Below the pieces are notes generated by a model that saw nothing but the letters and a program-made list of their open reading frames with translations, was not told where the DNA came from and ran no database searches. This document shows, piece after piece, positions 6,631 through 14,803 of a stretch of 64,000 nucleotides of DNA. A program made the position numbers and the translations under genes. The DNA is from Sphingomonas taxi (GTDB lineage Bacteria > Pseudomonadota > Alphaproteobacteria > Sphingomonadales > Sphingomonadaceae). Every line of letters starts with the position of its first letter. The first letter of the stretch is position 1. The stretch is taken from positions 124,001 through 188,000 of the forward strand of contig QFMX01000006.1 of NCBI GenBank assembly GCA_003240625.1, written 5' to 3'.

Positions 6631-8681
6631 TCCGCGGCCACCAGCTGCGGCGGGACTTCGGTCACCGTCGGCCGGTCGATCTTCAGCGCCGCGAGACACG
6701 TCCGAATCCCGAAGAACACGATCGACAGCACCACCGCCAGGAACAGCGCGCACAGCCCCGCGTCGATCCGGTCGTTGAGCACGATCCGCTGCATCTCCGC
6801 CATCGTCTTGGCCGGCGTGAGCAACTCACCCCGCGCCGCCGCGTCGGCGAACTTCGAGGCGTGCGCGAGGAAGCCGACCTTCGGATCGCTCGCGAACAGC
6901 TTCATCAGCCCGGCGGTGATCGTGCACAGGCACAGCCACGCGGCGGGCAGGATCGTCACCCATGCGTAACGCTGGCGCTTCATCCGGAACAGCACGACGG
7001 TGGCGAGCACGAGTGCGACCGCGGCGAGCATCTGGTTCGAAATGCCGAACAACGGCCAGAGCGTGTTCACGCCTCCGAGCGGGTCGGTGACGCCCTGATA
7101 CAGGAAGAACCCCCAGGCCATCACGCACAACGCGGTCGCGATCAGGCCCGGCACGATCGCGGAGGCATTGCGGAACGACGGCACCGCGAGCCCGATCAGG
7201 TCCTGCAACATGAATCGCCCGGCACGCGTCCCCGCATCGACCGCGGTGAGGATGAACAGCGCCTCGAACAGGATCGCGAAGTGATACCAGAACGCCTTCA
7301 TCGCCTGCCCGCCGATCAGGTGACTGAAGATCTCCGACATCGCCACCGCCAGCGTGGGCGCGCCGCCGGTGCGCGAGACGATCGTGGTCTCGCCGACGTC
7401 CTTCGCGGTCTGCGCGAGCAGTTCGGGCGTGATCGGGAAGCCCATCGCGGTGACCGCGGTCGCGGCGGAGGCGAAGTCGGTGCCGACCACCGCCGCCGGG
7501 CTGTTCATCGCGAAATACACGCCGGGATCGAGGATCGACGCGCCGACCAGCGCCATGATCGCGACGAAGCTCTCCATCAGCATCGCGCCATAGCCGATGA
7601 ACTGCGCGTCGCCCTCGCTGGCGATCAGCTTCGGCGTGGTGCCGCTGGCGATCAGCGCGTGGAAGCCGGAGACCGCGCCGCATGCGATCGTGATGAACAG
7701 GAACGGGAAGAGCCCACCCGACCAGACCGGGCCGGAGCCGTCGATGAACGGCGTGAGCGCGGGCATCCGCAGTGGCGGCGCGACGACGGCGATACCGATC
7801 GCGAGCGCGACGATCGCGCCGATCTTGAGGAAGGTCGACAGATAATCGCGGGGTGCCAGCAGCAGCCACACGGGGAGGACGGAGGCGACCGCACCGTATC
7901 CGACCATCAGCACGCAGAGCTGCACCGGGGTCAGCGTGAACAGCGGCGCGAGCGTCGGCGACGCCGCTACGCTGCCGCCATAGACGATCGCAGCGAGCAG
8001 CCCGATGACGCCGAGAACGGAGACTTCGCCGACCTTTCCGGGCCGGATCCAGCGCGTGTAGATACCCATCAGGAATGCGAGCGGGATCGTCGCGGCGACG
8101 GTGAAGAGGCCCCATGGGCTGCCGGCGAGCGCGCGGACGACGATCAGCGCGAGCACGGCGAGGATGATGACCATGATCGCGAACGCGCCGATCAGCGCGA
8201 TCACGCCAGGGACCGCGCCCATCTCCATGCGGATCAGTTCGCCGAGCGAGCGCCCGTCGCGGCGCATCGAGATGAACAGGATCATGAAATCCTGCACTGC
8301 ACCCGCGAGCACGACGCCGGCGAGGATCCAGAGCGTGCCGGGGAGGTAGCCCATCTGCGCGGCGAGCACCGGGCCGACGAGGGGACCTGCACCGGCGATC
8401 GCGGCGAAATGGTGACCGAACAGCACGTTGCGGTCGGTTGCGACATAGTCGAGGCCGTCGGCTCTGCGGAGCGCGGGGGTTGGGCGGCTCGGGTCGAGCT
8501 GCATCACGTGCCGCGCAATGTAGCGCGCGTAGAACCGGTACGCGATCAGCTGGACCGAGACCGCAGCGGTGACGATCCACAGCGCGTTGACATGCTCGCC
8601 ACGCTCAAACGCGACGACCGCGAGCGCGCAGGCGCCGAGTAAGGCCAGTGCGCCCCAACCGATCTTCTCGCGTAATGTCAT
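6627..8681 (-). CDS. cstA: carbon starvation protein A, peptide/pyruvate transporter
   Basis: A 684-residue multi-pass inner-membrane protein of the CstA family. E. coli relatives take up peptides and pyruvate during carbon starvation. Family landmarks are visible: FYARYIARHVMQLDPSRPTP, the conserved LFGHHFAAIAGAGPLVGPVLAAQMGY region cut here into its parts (FGHHFAAIAG and GPLVGPVLAAQ), and SGFHALIASGTTPK in the middle. At least a dozen hydrophobic segments can be seen. The ATG at 8681 is preferred to one at 8717 because gggaggg lies 8 bases upstream of it. The stop overlaps ybdD. Confidence 0.93.
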   Translation of the reverse strand: MTLREKIGWGALALLGACALAVVAFERGEHVNALWIVTAAVSVQLIAYRFYARYIARHVMQLDPSRPTPALRRADGLDYVATDRNVLFGHHFAAIAGAGPLVGPVLAAQMGYLPGTLWILAGVVLAGAVQDFMILFISMRRDGRSLGELIRMEMGAVPGVIALIGAFAIMVIILAVLALIVVRALAGSPWGLFTVAATIPLAFLMGIYTRWIRPGKVGEVSVLGVIGLLAAIVYGGSVAASPTLAPLFTLTPVQLCVLMVGYGAVASVLPVWLLLAPRDYLSTFLKIGAIVALAIGIAVVAPPLRMPALTPFIDGSGPVWSGGLFPFLFITIACGAVSGFHALIASGTTPKLIASEGDAQFIGYGAMLMESFVAIMALVGASILDPGVYFAMNSPAAVVGTDFASAATAVTAMGFPITPELLAQTAKDVGETTIVSRTGGAPTLAVAMSEIFSHLIGGQAMKAFWYHFAILFEALFILTAVDAGTRAGRFMLQDLIGLAVPSFRNASAIVPGLIATALCVMAWGFFLYQGVTDPLGGVNTLWPLFGISNQMLAAVALVLATVVLFRMKRQRYAWVTILPAAWLCLCTITAGLMKLFASDPKVGFLAHASKFADAAARGELLTPAKTMAEMQRIVLNDRIDAGLCALFLAVVLSIVFFGIRTCLAALKIDRPTVTEVPPQLVAAE

Positions 8682-8772
8682 GCGTGCGCCCTCCCGTGCG
8701 GTCCGTACCGGCGACATCGCGTATTCGGGAGGCGAGCGCTAGCCTAGATTAGCTCAGGCACCTGCCGCACAG

Positions 8773-8879
8773 CCCCACCCCGGCGAAGGCCGGGGCCCAG
8801 TTGGCAAGGTGGCCGTAACGGAGCGGGGGAGTCGTCATCACGGTCCCCCAACTAGGCCCCGGCCTTCGCCGGGGTGGGG
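8773..8879. repeat. palindromic repeat, CCCCGGCGAAGGCCGGGG family (copy 2)
   Basis: Inverted arms: ccccaccccggcgaaggccg on the left and cggccttcgccggggtgggg on the right, with cagttgg/ccaact inside. This is the same architecture as 4831-4930. It is the first element of the repeat-filled gap 8682-9326 upstream of cstA. Confidence 0.8.
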
Positions 8880-8943
8880 TGCTTGGTTGATGCGGTCCAA
8901 ACTTCATGGTCGGCGGATCTGATATCTGGGCGGGTTCGACGTT

Positions 8944-9033
8944 CGGCGCTCGGCGCTCGGCGCTCGGCGCTCGGCGTTGCGTCACCCAGCCAACCAGCCA
9001 ACCAGCCACCCAGCCCCCAGCCACCCCCTCTTG
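8944..9033. repeat. short tandem repeats (CGGCGCT and AACCAGCC)
   Basis: Four perfect copies of the heptamer cggcgct (8944-8971) plus a near copy, followed by several copies of an aaccagcc-like octamer with drift into cccagcc (about 8990-9030). It lies in the gene-free gap 8682-9326; I see no coding signal across it. Confidence 0.75.
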
Positions 9034-9037
9034 CGTC

Positions 9038-9130
9038 ACCCCGGCGGAGGCCGGGGCCCACCGTTCCGCATACTCCACGGACCGCGAGCATGCGGAACGG
9101 TGGATGCCGGAACGAGCCCGGCATGACGGG
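9038..9130. repeat. partial CCCCGGCGGAGGCCGGGG repeat with a second palindrome
   Basis: A half copy of the ccccggcggaggccgggg family is followed by accgttccgca and its inverted match tgcggaacggt, then by a small palindrome atgccggaacgagcccggcat. It appears to be a composite of repeat pieces. Confidence 0.55.
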
Positions 9131-9174
9131 GGCGCTCGCGCATGTTCCGGGTTGGTTGGCCGCACACACTTTGC

Positions 9175-9285
9175 TCCCCTCCCTGGAAGGGAGGGGCTGG
9201 GGGTGGGTTGGCTGGTTTGAGCCACTACCGACGGCGTATGTGGAGGCCGACCCACCCCCTACCCTTCCCTTTCAGGGAGGGGGGA
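9175..9285. repeat. palindromic repeat, CCCTCCCTGGAAGGGAGGGG family (copy 1)
   Basis: A left hairpin cctccctggaagggagggg with gggggtgggtt is mirrored by cccacccccta and a right hairpin ccttccctttcagggagg. About 50 variable bases lie between. Other copies: 20335, 37996, 41990, 54895 and 61665. Confidence 0.85.
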
Positions 9286-9326
9286 AGAGGGGACGTGCAG
9301 CCCGCCAGCCGAACCGCGCGCTCAAA

Positions 9327-10790
9327 TCAAACCTGCGAGTGATGCCCCTTCAACTCGTCCCCAACGATCCGCACCACGTGCAGCACGTTGGTCGACCCGG
9401 GCGTTCGGAACGGCACGCCCGCCAGCACGATGACCCGGTCGCCAGCCTTGGCGATCCCGTGCCGCAACGCCATCCGCTTCGACTTCGCGACCATGTCCTC
9501 GAACGATTCCACGTCGCGCGTATGCACCGCGTGCGTCCCCCAGAGCAGCCCGAGCCGCCGCGCGGTCTCCTGGCTCGGCGTCAGCACCAGCAACGGCACC
9601 GACGGCCGCTCGCGCGCGATCCGCCGCGCCGTCGAGCCCGACGTCGTGAAGCAGATGATCGCCACCGCCGACACGGTCGCGGCGATGTTCTTCGCCGCCT
9701 CGGCCAGTGCATCCGCCGTCGTCGGGTCGGGCTTCATCACGGTGAAGTGCATGCGGTCGCCGTGCTCGGGATCGGCCTCGACCGACACGCCGATCGCATC
9801 CATCATCGCCACCGATTCGACCGGCCACGCGCCCGCCGCGCTTTCGGCCGACAGCATGATCGCGTCGGCGCCGTCATAGACCGCGGTCGCGACGTCGGAC
9901 ACTTCGGCGCGGGTCGGCGACGGCGAGGTGATCATCGATTCGAGCATCTGCGTCGCCACGACGACCGGGCGACCCATCCGGCGTGAGACCTCGACGATGC
10001 GCTTCTGCAACGGCGGCACCGCCTGAGGCGGCATTTCCACGCCGAGATCGCCGCGCGCGACCATCACGCCGTCACAGGCCTCGACGATCTCCTCCAGCCG
10101 TTCGATCGCCGCGGGCTTCTCGATCTTCGCCATCAGCGCCGCCTTGCCGCCGATCAGTTTCCGCGCTTCCCAGAGATCTTCCGGGCGTTGCACGAACGAC
10201 AGCGCGATCCAGTCGACGCCCTGGTCGACCGCGAAATCCAGATCGCTGCGATCCTTCTCGGTCAGCGCGGCCATCGGCAGCACGACGTCGGGGACGTTCA
10301 GCCCCTTGCTGTTCGACAGTGCGCCGCCGACCTCGACCCGAGTCGTGATCTCGCGCGGGCTGTGCGACACGACGCGGAGCACCAGCTTGCCGTCGTCGAG
10401 CAGCAGGCGCGCGCCCGGCTCGATCGCCGCGAAGATCTCATCGTGCGGCAGTTCGACGCGCGTCGCGTCGCCCGGCGTCGGATCGCGGTCGAGCAGGAAA
10501 GTGGAGCCGGTTTCGAGCACGGTGCGCCCGCCCTCGAACTTGCCGACGCGCAGTTTCGGGCCCTGGAGATCGGCGAGGATCGTCGAAGGGCGGCCAAATT
10601 CCTTTTCGAGCGCGCGAATCGCCTGGATCACGGCGATCTTCGACTGCTGGTCGCCGTGGCTCATGTTGATGCGGAACGCGTCGGCGCCGGTACGGAACAG
10701 AGTCGCGATCATCTCGGGGGTGCTGCTGGCGGGGCCGAGCGTCGCGAGGATACGGACTTTCCGCGAACGGGGTGCGATGGCCATGGTCAT
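9327..10790 (-). CDS. pyk: pyruvate kinase
   Basis: A 487-residue glycolytic enzyme converting phosphoenolpyruvate and ADP to pyruvate and ATP. Conserved segments in order: ILATLGPASS near residue 15, FRINMSHGD near 39-47, the catalytic-Lys motif MAKIEKPAAIERLEEI in the barrel, MVARGDLGVEMP (Mg and K-binding loop), and VATQMLESMI followed by TRAEVSDVA. The C-terminal allosteric domain is complete. A second Met two codons in (10784) is an equally possible start. It is divergently oriented from the DUF1244 gene, 83 bases away, so the two promoters share that gap. Confidence 0.96.
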   Translation of the reverse strand: MTMAIAPRSRKVRILATLGPASSTPEMIATLFRTGADAFRINMSHGDQQSKIAVIQAIRALEKEFGRPSTILADLQGPKLRVGKFEGGRTVLETGSTFLLDRDPTPGDATRVELPHDEIFAAIEPGARLLLDDGKLVLRVVSHSPREITTRVEVGGALSNSKGLNVPDVVLPMAALTEKDRSDLDFAVDQGVDWIALSFVQRPEDLWEARKLIGGKAALMAKIEKPAAIERLEEIVEACDGVMVARGDLGVEMPPQAVPPLQKRIVEVSRRMGRPVVVATQMLESMITSPSPTRAEVSDVATAVYDGADAIMLSAESAAGAWPVESVAMMDAIGVSVEADPEHGDRMHFTVMKPDPTTADALAEAAKNIAATVSAVAIICFTTSGSTARRIARERPSVPLLVLTPSQETARRLGLLWGTHAVHTRDVESFEDMVAKSKRMALRHGIAKAGDRVIVLAGVPFRTPGSTNVLHVVRIVGDELKGHHSQV

Positions 10791-10873
10791 GCGTTGCGTT
10801 TTCCTGGGGGGAGGTCTTTGCCGCCACGGGCCTTAAACCCTATCTCCGCTGGATCAACCACGGAGCATAGTGA

Positions 10874-11176
10874 ATGACCCCCGATCGCCTCGAAACACTC
10901 GACGATGCCGTAGCGGCGCAAGCCTTTCGCCGCCTGGTCCGCCACCTCCGCCACCGCGAGGACGCGCAGAACGTCGACCTGATGGGGCTGGCTGGTTTTT
11001 GTCGCAATTGCCTGTCCGACTGGGTCGAGGAAGCGGGTGGCCTGACGAAGGACGAGGCGCGCGAGACGGTGTACGGAATGCCGTATGCGGAATGGAAGGC
11101 GCACCATCAGGGCGACGCGAGCCCCGAGCAGCTCGAACGGATGAAGGCGAGCGTGGCGAAGAACGCGACAATCTGA
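10874..11176 (+). CDS. DUF1244 family protein
   Basis: A 100-residue cytoplasmic protein matching the DUF1244 family, which is common in Proteobacteria and of unknown function. The pattern LRHREDAQNVDLMGLAGFCRNCLSDW with its two cysteines three residues apart (CRNC) is the family hallmark, followed by YGMPYAEWKAHHQGDASPEQ. The ATG at 10874 fits the family start. It is followed by gapR after a 158-base gap. Confidence 0.85.
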   Translation: MTPDRLETLDDAVAAQAFRRLVRHLRHREDAQNVDLMGLAGFCRNCLSDWVEEAGGLTKDEARETVYGMPYAEWKAHHQGDASPEQLERMKASVAKNATI

Positions 11177-11334
11177 GCCTAGCCGTCGCTTGAGCCGAAC
11201 ACGGTAAACGCCTAGACGCGGCCCCGCACCCCGCAGCGGTCTGATTCACGACGTCATCCGACGGCGATCATCTGCGCGGGGTTTCTCGATTGGCTTTGGG
11301 CCGGCGCGTGGCGCTGGCGAGTGGGGAATTTTCG

Positions 11335-11601
11335 ATGTCTGACGAACGGCAACACGGCATGGGCGGCGGCGCGGTCGCAGCGGACGAACTGCGCCTGCTG
11401 ATCGAGCGCGCCGAGCGTCTCGAAGAAGAGAAGAAGGGTATCTCGGACGACATCAAGGACGTGATGGCCGAAGCCAAGGGCCGCGGTTACGATCCGAAGG
11501 CGATCCGCAAGATCCTGTCGATCCGGAAGAAGAAGAAGGAAGAATACCAGGAGGAGGAAGCGATCCTCGAGGTGTACCTTCAGGCGTTGGGGATGATCTG
11601 A
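11335..11601 (+). CDS. gapR: GapR family nucleoid-associated protein (DUF2312)
   Basis: An 88-residue DNA-binding protein of the DUF2312 family. In Caulobacter, GapR binds overtwisted AT-rich DNA and supports replication and topoisomerase function. Visible: LRLLIERAERLEEEKKGISD, a first long helix, then DIKDVMAEAKGRGYDPKAIR and a Lys/Glu-rich KILSIRKKKKEEYQEEEAI, ending in LEVYLQALGM. The ATG at 11335 fits the family start; an in-frame ATG at 11290 would add 15 unrelated residues. Confidence 0.93.
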   Translation: MSDERQHGMGGGAVAADELRLLIERAERLEEEKKGISDDIKDVMAEAKGRGYDPKAIRKILSIRKKKKEEYQEEEAILEVYLQALGMI

Positions 11602-11615
11602 GGATCTCCCAATTT

Positions 11616-11664
11616 CGCGCGGTGCCTCATCCGACATGTGGTCGGTAGCGAGGGGGGCACCGCG
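11616..11664 (+). other. long imperfect hairpin between gapR and the DUF1294 gene
   Basis: cgcggtgcc (11618-11626) pairs with ggcaccgcg (11656-11664), and inside it ccgac pairs with gtcgg around atgtg. This could be the gapR terminator without a U-tract, or a structured leader for the gene at 11692. No run of T follows. Confidence 0.4.
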
Positions 11665-11691
11665 TTAACCCCCTCGATGTACCGGTAGAGA

Positions 11692-11976
11692 ATGATTCTC
11701 CCGATCTTCGCGGCGCTCGTTCGGTTCCTGATCATCAACATGATCACGGTCGCCGCGTTCGCGATCGACAAGCGGCGATCATCTTCCGGCGCGTGGCGTA
11801 TCCCCGAAAGCCGCTTGCTCTGGTTCGCAGCACTTGGCGGCACTCCGGGTGCGTTCTGGGCGCGCAATCGCTACCGGCACAAGACACGCAAGCAACCGTT
11901 CGTCGGGCGGCTTCAACTGATCGCGATGGTCCAGGTCGGCTTGGGCGCAGGGCTCGCGATCGCCTTCGTGATTTAA
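11692..11976 (+). CDS. DUF1294 family membrane protein
   Basis: A 94-residue protein with three hydrophobic segments (about residues 4-22, 42-55 and 74-93). The central motif IPESRLLWFAALGG followed by GAFWARNRYRHKTRKQPF is the DUF1294 signature. The positively charged loop after the second segment probably faces the cytoplasm. The function of the family is unknown. Confidence 0.85.
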   Translation: MILPIFAALVRFLIINMITVAAFAIDKRRSSSGAWRIPESRLLWFAALGGTPGAFWARNRYRHKTRKQPFVGRLQLIAMVQVGLGAGLAIAFVI

Positions 11977-12055
11977 TCTCGACATCCTGCAACGACATTG
12001 CTGCTTCGGCACAACGGGTGTATTGCTGTTATACGGCATTGCATCGGGGGCAGGC

Positions 12056-12499
12056 ATGCGGATATTCTTGGGAATTGCGGCGGCGTTGTTGATCAGTGGA
12101 CCTGCCGCGGCGCAACCGAGCGAGACCGACGCGCAAAAACTCGGTCAGCGTGCCGAGGCCTTCATAAACGTTCGTAACCAGTTCGATCAGGCGGCGATGA
12201 TCGCGATGATGGCGCCCGAATACCAGGAAATATCTCCGGTCGGCGAAGTCGACTCCCGCGACCGCGTGATTGGGTTCTACGCTGCCGACAACAAGAAGCC
12301 CGCGCCGCCGATGACGATCACCGAGACGGTCGCGCGACCGGCGGGGGCACTCGGCGTCGTCACGATGCGGATCGCCTATGCGGTGCCCGGCAAGGACGGA
12401 CAGATGCAGACACGTGCGCTGCGGGCAGGCTTCGTCGCGCGACGCATCAGGGGCGACTGGCAGTTCGTGTCGTTGCAGTTCACCCCGATCCGCGGCTGA
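12056..12499 (+). CDS. secreted NTF2/SnoaL-like protein
   Basis: A 147-residue protein with a Sec signal peptide (MRIFLGIAAALLISGPAAAQ, cleavage after AAA or AQ). The mature part has the helix-then-sheet pattern of NTF2/DUF4440-like folds: AEAFINVRNQFDQAAMIAMMAPEYQEISPVGEV corresponds to the first helices and pocket strand (quoted here in two halves as AEAFINVRNQFDQ and MAPEYQEISPVGEV), and DWQFVSLQFTPIRG ends the last strands. It ends 4 bases before the converging HerA-like gene. Function unknown; assignment to the fold is moderate. Confidence 0.65.
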   Translation: MRIFLGIAAALLISGPAAAQPSETDAQKLGQRAEAFINVRNQFDQAAMIAMMAPEYQEISPVGEVDSRDRVIGFYAADNKKPAPPMTITETVARPAGALGVVTMRIAYAVPGKDGQMQTRALRAGFVARRIRGDWQFVSLQFTPIRG

Positions 12500-12503
12500 C
12501 GCT

Positions 12504-13967
12504 TCAAGCCGCCTCCGCCGGCAACGTCGTCCAGCCGAGCCCCGGTATCGTGATCGAGCGTTTGCCGGCCAGATCGGTGCGGCAGACGATCAGCTCGCGG
12601 CTTTCGATATAGCCGATCAGGCGCTTCACCCGGCCTAGCGAACTCGTCCCATACGTCGCGGCGATGCGCGCATCGGAGGGGCAGGGTTCGCCTTCGCGGG
12701 CGGCTCTTGCGACCAGCAGGAATGCGCCGAGCATGTCGTCGGGCAGGCCGCTGGCCACGTCGAGCGCGGCGGTCCACGCTTCGTCGGTCATGTCGAAGAT
12801 CCCCGCGCGGGCGCAACTCAGGCGACGCACGAAGCCCGGCAGGTCGAGAGGCGGTTTTGCCAAGCCCCCCATCCGGCACCGCACCTGGAAATCCTGGAAC
12901 AGGACCGACGGCGGACGCAGCGTCGACTCCGGGTCCTCGACGATCGCGCGGAAGACGTCGGCGTAGACCGCCTCGACCTCGTCGTCGGTCTTCTCGGGCG
13001 GTGGCGGCGCAGCGGTGCGGGGCTCGGGCGGGCGGGCGATGCCGTCGAGCAATTCCTCCGCCGGCACGCGACGCGGGCGCGAATCGAACATCAGGCCGAG
13101 TTCGGGGGCATCGACCACGGGCTCCGACAACAGATCCTGCAGATCCATCGGCGCGGCGCTGGGGAGGGGGGTCAACTTCGGGCTCCCGCTGCGCGCGGAG
13201 GTCGCGACGTCGCCGATCTTCACGGTGATCGGCCGCCGCGACACTGCCGGTCCAAGCGCCATGAACGTGCCGCGCTGGAGATCGCGAATCGCTTCGGCCT
13301 GGCGCCGCTCCATGCCGAGCAGGTCGGCCGCGCGCGCCATGTCGATGTCGAGAAAGGTGCGGCCCATGAGGAAGTTCGAGGCTTCCGCCGCGACGTTCTT
13401 CGCGAGTTTCGCGAGCCGCTGAGTCGCGATCACCCCGGCGAGGCCGCGTTTTCGCCCGCGGCACATCAGGTTGGTCATCGCCGCCAGCGACGCGCGGCGC
13501 ACTTCCTCGGAGACTTCGCCGCCGGTCACTGGCGCGAACATCTGCGCCTCGTCGACTACCACCAGCACCGGATACCAATGCTCGCGCGGGGCGTCGAACA
13601 ACGCGGACAGGAACGAAGCGGCGCACCGCATCTGGCCCTCGACCTCAAGTCCTTCGAGGCTGAGCACGGCGGACGTGCGATGTTCGCGCAGGCGGGTGGC
13701 GATGCGGGCGATCTCGCGTTCGCTATAGTCGCCCGCCTCGATCACGACGTGCCCGTGCGGCCCCGCGAGCGTCACGAAATCGCCCTCCGGATCGATCACG
13801 ATCTGCTGGACATGGCCCGCCGATCGCTCGAGCAGCCGGCGCAGCAGATGCGATTTCCCCGAGCCCGAATTGCCCTGCACCAACAGGCGGGTGGCGAGTA
13901 GTTCCTCCAGGTCGACGCCGACGGCAGTACCATTGCCGTCGGTGCCCATATTCACGCTAACCGTCAT
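12504..13967 (-). CDS. HerA-like ATP-binding protein (DUF87 type)
   Basis: A 487-residue P-loop ATPase of the HerA/FtsK-like superfamily. Walker A GNSGSGKS is at residues 32-39, followed by the family LLRRLLER and IVIDPEGDF; Walker B VLVVVDEAQMF lies near 150-160; a CRGRKRGLAGVIATQRLAKL sensor region follows. The C-terminal half (about residues 260-487) is less conserved, with a basic segment and possible winged-helix region. HerA proteins process DNA ends with NurA nucleases; no nurA is adjacent here, so the role is open. The ATG at 13967 fits the family; the frame extends 12 codons further upstream. Confidence 0.82.
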   Translation of the reverse strand: MTVSVNMGTDGNGTAVGVDLEELLATRLLVQGNSGSGKSHLLRRLLERSAGHVQQIVIDPEGDFVTLAGPHGHVVIEAGDYSEREIARIATRLREHRTSAVLSLEGLEVEGQMRCAASFLSALFDAPREHWYPVLVVVDEAQMFAPVTGGEVSEEVRRASLAAMTNLMCRGRKRGLAGVIATQRLAKLAKNVAAEASNFLMGRTFLDIDMARAADLLGMERRQAEAIRDLQRGTFMALGPAVSRRPITVKIGDVATSARSGSPKLTPLPSAAPMDLQDLLSEPVVDAPELGLMFDSRPRRVPAEELLDGIARPPEPRTAAPPPPEKTDDEVEAVYADVFRAIVEDPESTLRPPSVLFQDFQVRCRMGGLAKPPLDLPGFVRRLSCARAGIFDMTDEAWTAALDVASGLPDDMLGAFLLVARAAREGEPCPSDARIAATYGTSSLGRVKRLIGYIESRELIVCRTDLAGKRSITIPGLGWTTLPAEAA

Positions 13968-14040
13968 GCCGCGCGTTTGGCAGGTGCGGGCGTATGGGAG
14001 CAAGGAGTCTTTGCGGGGTGCGGCTATTCAGCGTCGCGAT

Positions 14041-14159
14041 CCTCCCCCGCCAGGGGGAGGTGGCTGGCGCTTGCCAGACGGAGGGGGAAGAAAGGGCAAC
14101 GCCTGTTCCGTGTCCTCCCCCTCCGACGCTTCGCGCCACCTCCCCCTGGCGGGGGAGGA
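14041..14159. repeat. palindromic repeat, CCTCCCCCGCCAGGGGGAGG family (copy 1)
   Basis: Left arm cctcccccgccagggggagg plus tggctggc; right arm gccacctccccctggcggg plus ggagg, in inverted orientation with about 60 bases between. The layout resembles REPIN elements (two REP units in inverted pairs). It lies between the HerA-like ATPase and the DUF1003 gene; the rest of that 263-base gap holds nothing recognisable. Confidence 0.85.
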
Positions 14160-14230
14160 TGAGCAAGGCTCCGTCGCACCCAGGGCTTTGCGCGCTGGAA
14201 TAATCCGCAATCCCGGCTAGGCCTTGGAGC

Positions 14231-14773
14231 ATGGCCACACACTCCCCGCTCGCCGATCTATCGCAACGCCTGCTCGGCAAGGCGCCGGGTGACCTCGACG
14301 AGGAGGAGCGCCGGGTCCTCGCCGGTATCGAATCGGGGACTACCGTCAGTCGCGATGCCGCCGACGTGTCCGACGAGCGCGCCACCTTCGGCGAGCGGCT
14401 GTCCGACCGCGTCGCGAAGATCGGCGGGTCTTGGGCGTTCATCATCGCCTTCACGCTGGTGCTGATCGGCTGGATGCTGCTGAATTCGGACATCCTCGCG
14501 CATTTCGGGCGGGCGTTCGATCCGTATCCCTACATCTTCCTCAACCTGCTCCTGTCGACCGTCGCGGCGATCCAGGCGCCGGTGATCATGATGAGCCAGA
14601 ACCGGCAATCGGCGAAGGATCGCCTCGCCGCCAGCCTCGATTACGAGACCAATTTGCGCGCGGAGCTCGACATCCTGCGCATCCATCACAAGATCGATCA
14701 TCTGGTGCTGGCAAGGCTGGATGCGATCGAAGCGAAGATAGACGGTCTGGCGAAAAGCGCCCCCGGAGCCTAA
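14231..14773 (+). CDS. DUF1003 family membrane protein
   Basis: A 180-residue protein with two transmembrane helices (about residues 66-84 and 96-116). The pattern FGERLSDRVAKIGGSWAFII with FDPYPYIFLNLLLSTVAAIQ and PVIMMSQNRQSAKDR is the DUF1003 signature. A cytoplasmic C-terminal coiled-coil stretch (DYETNLRAELDILRIHHKID) follows. Function unknown. A GGAG lies 5 bases before the ATG. Confidence 0.87.
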   Translation: MATHSPLADLSQRLLGKAPGDLDEEERRVLAGIESGTTVSRDAADVSDERATFGERLSDRVAKIGGSWAFIIAFTLVLIGWMLLNSDILAHFGRAFDPYPYIFLNLLLSTVAAIQAPVIMMSQNRQSAKDRLAASLDYETNLRAELDILRIHHKIDHLVLARLDAIEAKIDGLAKSAPGA

Positions 14774-14803
14774 GAGCGGCGCATCAGGCTATTAGAGGCA
14801 CCG

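Noticed and set aside
6861..8642. A 593-codon forward frame over cstA
   Set aside because: Antisense to cstA; extremely Arg/Asp/Glu-rich, the usual result of reading a membrane protein backwards in high GC.
8944..9033. Tandem repeats considered as a CRISPR array
   Set aside because: Units are 7-8 bases with no spacers and no cas genes nearby.
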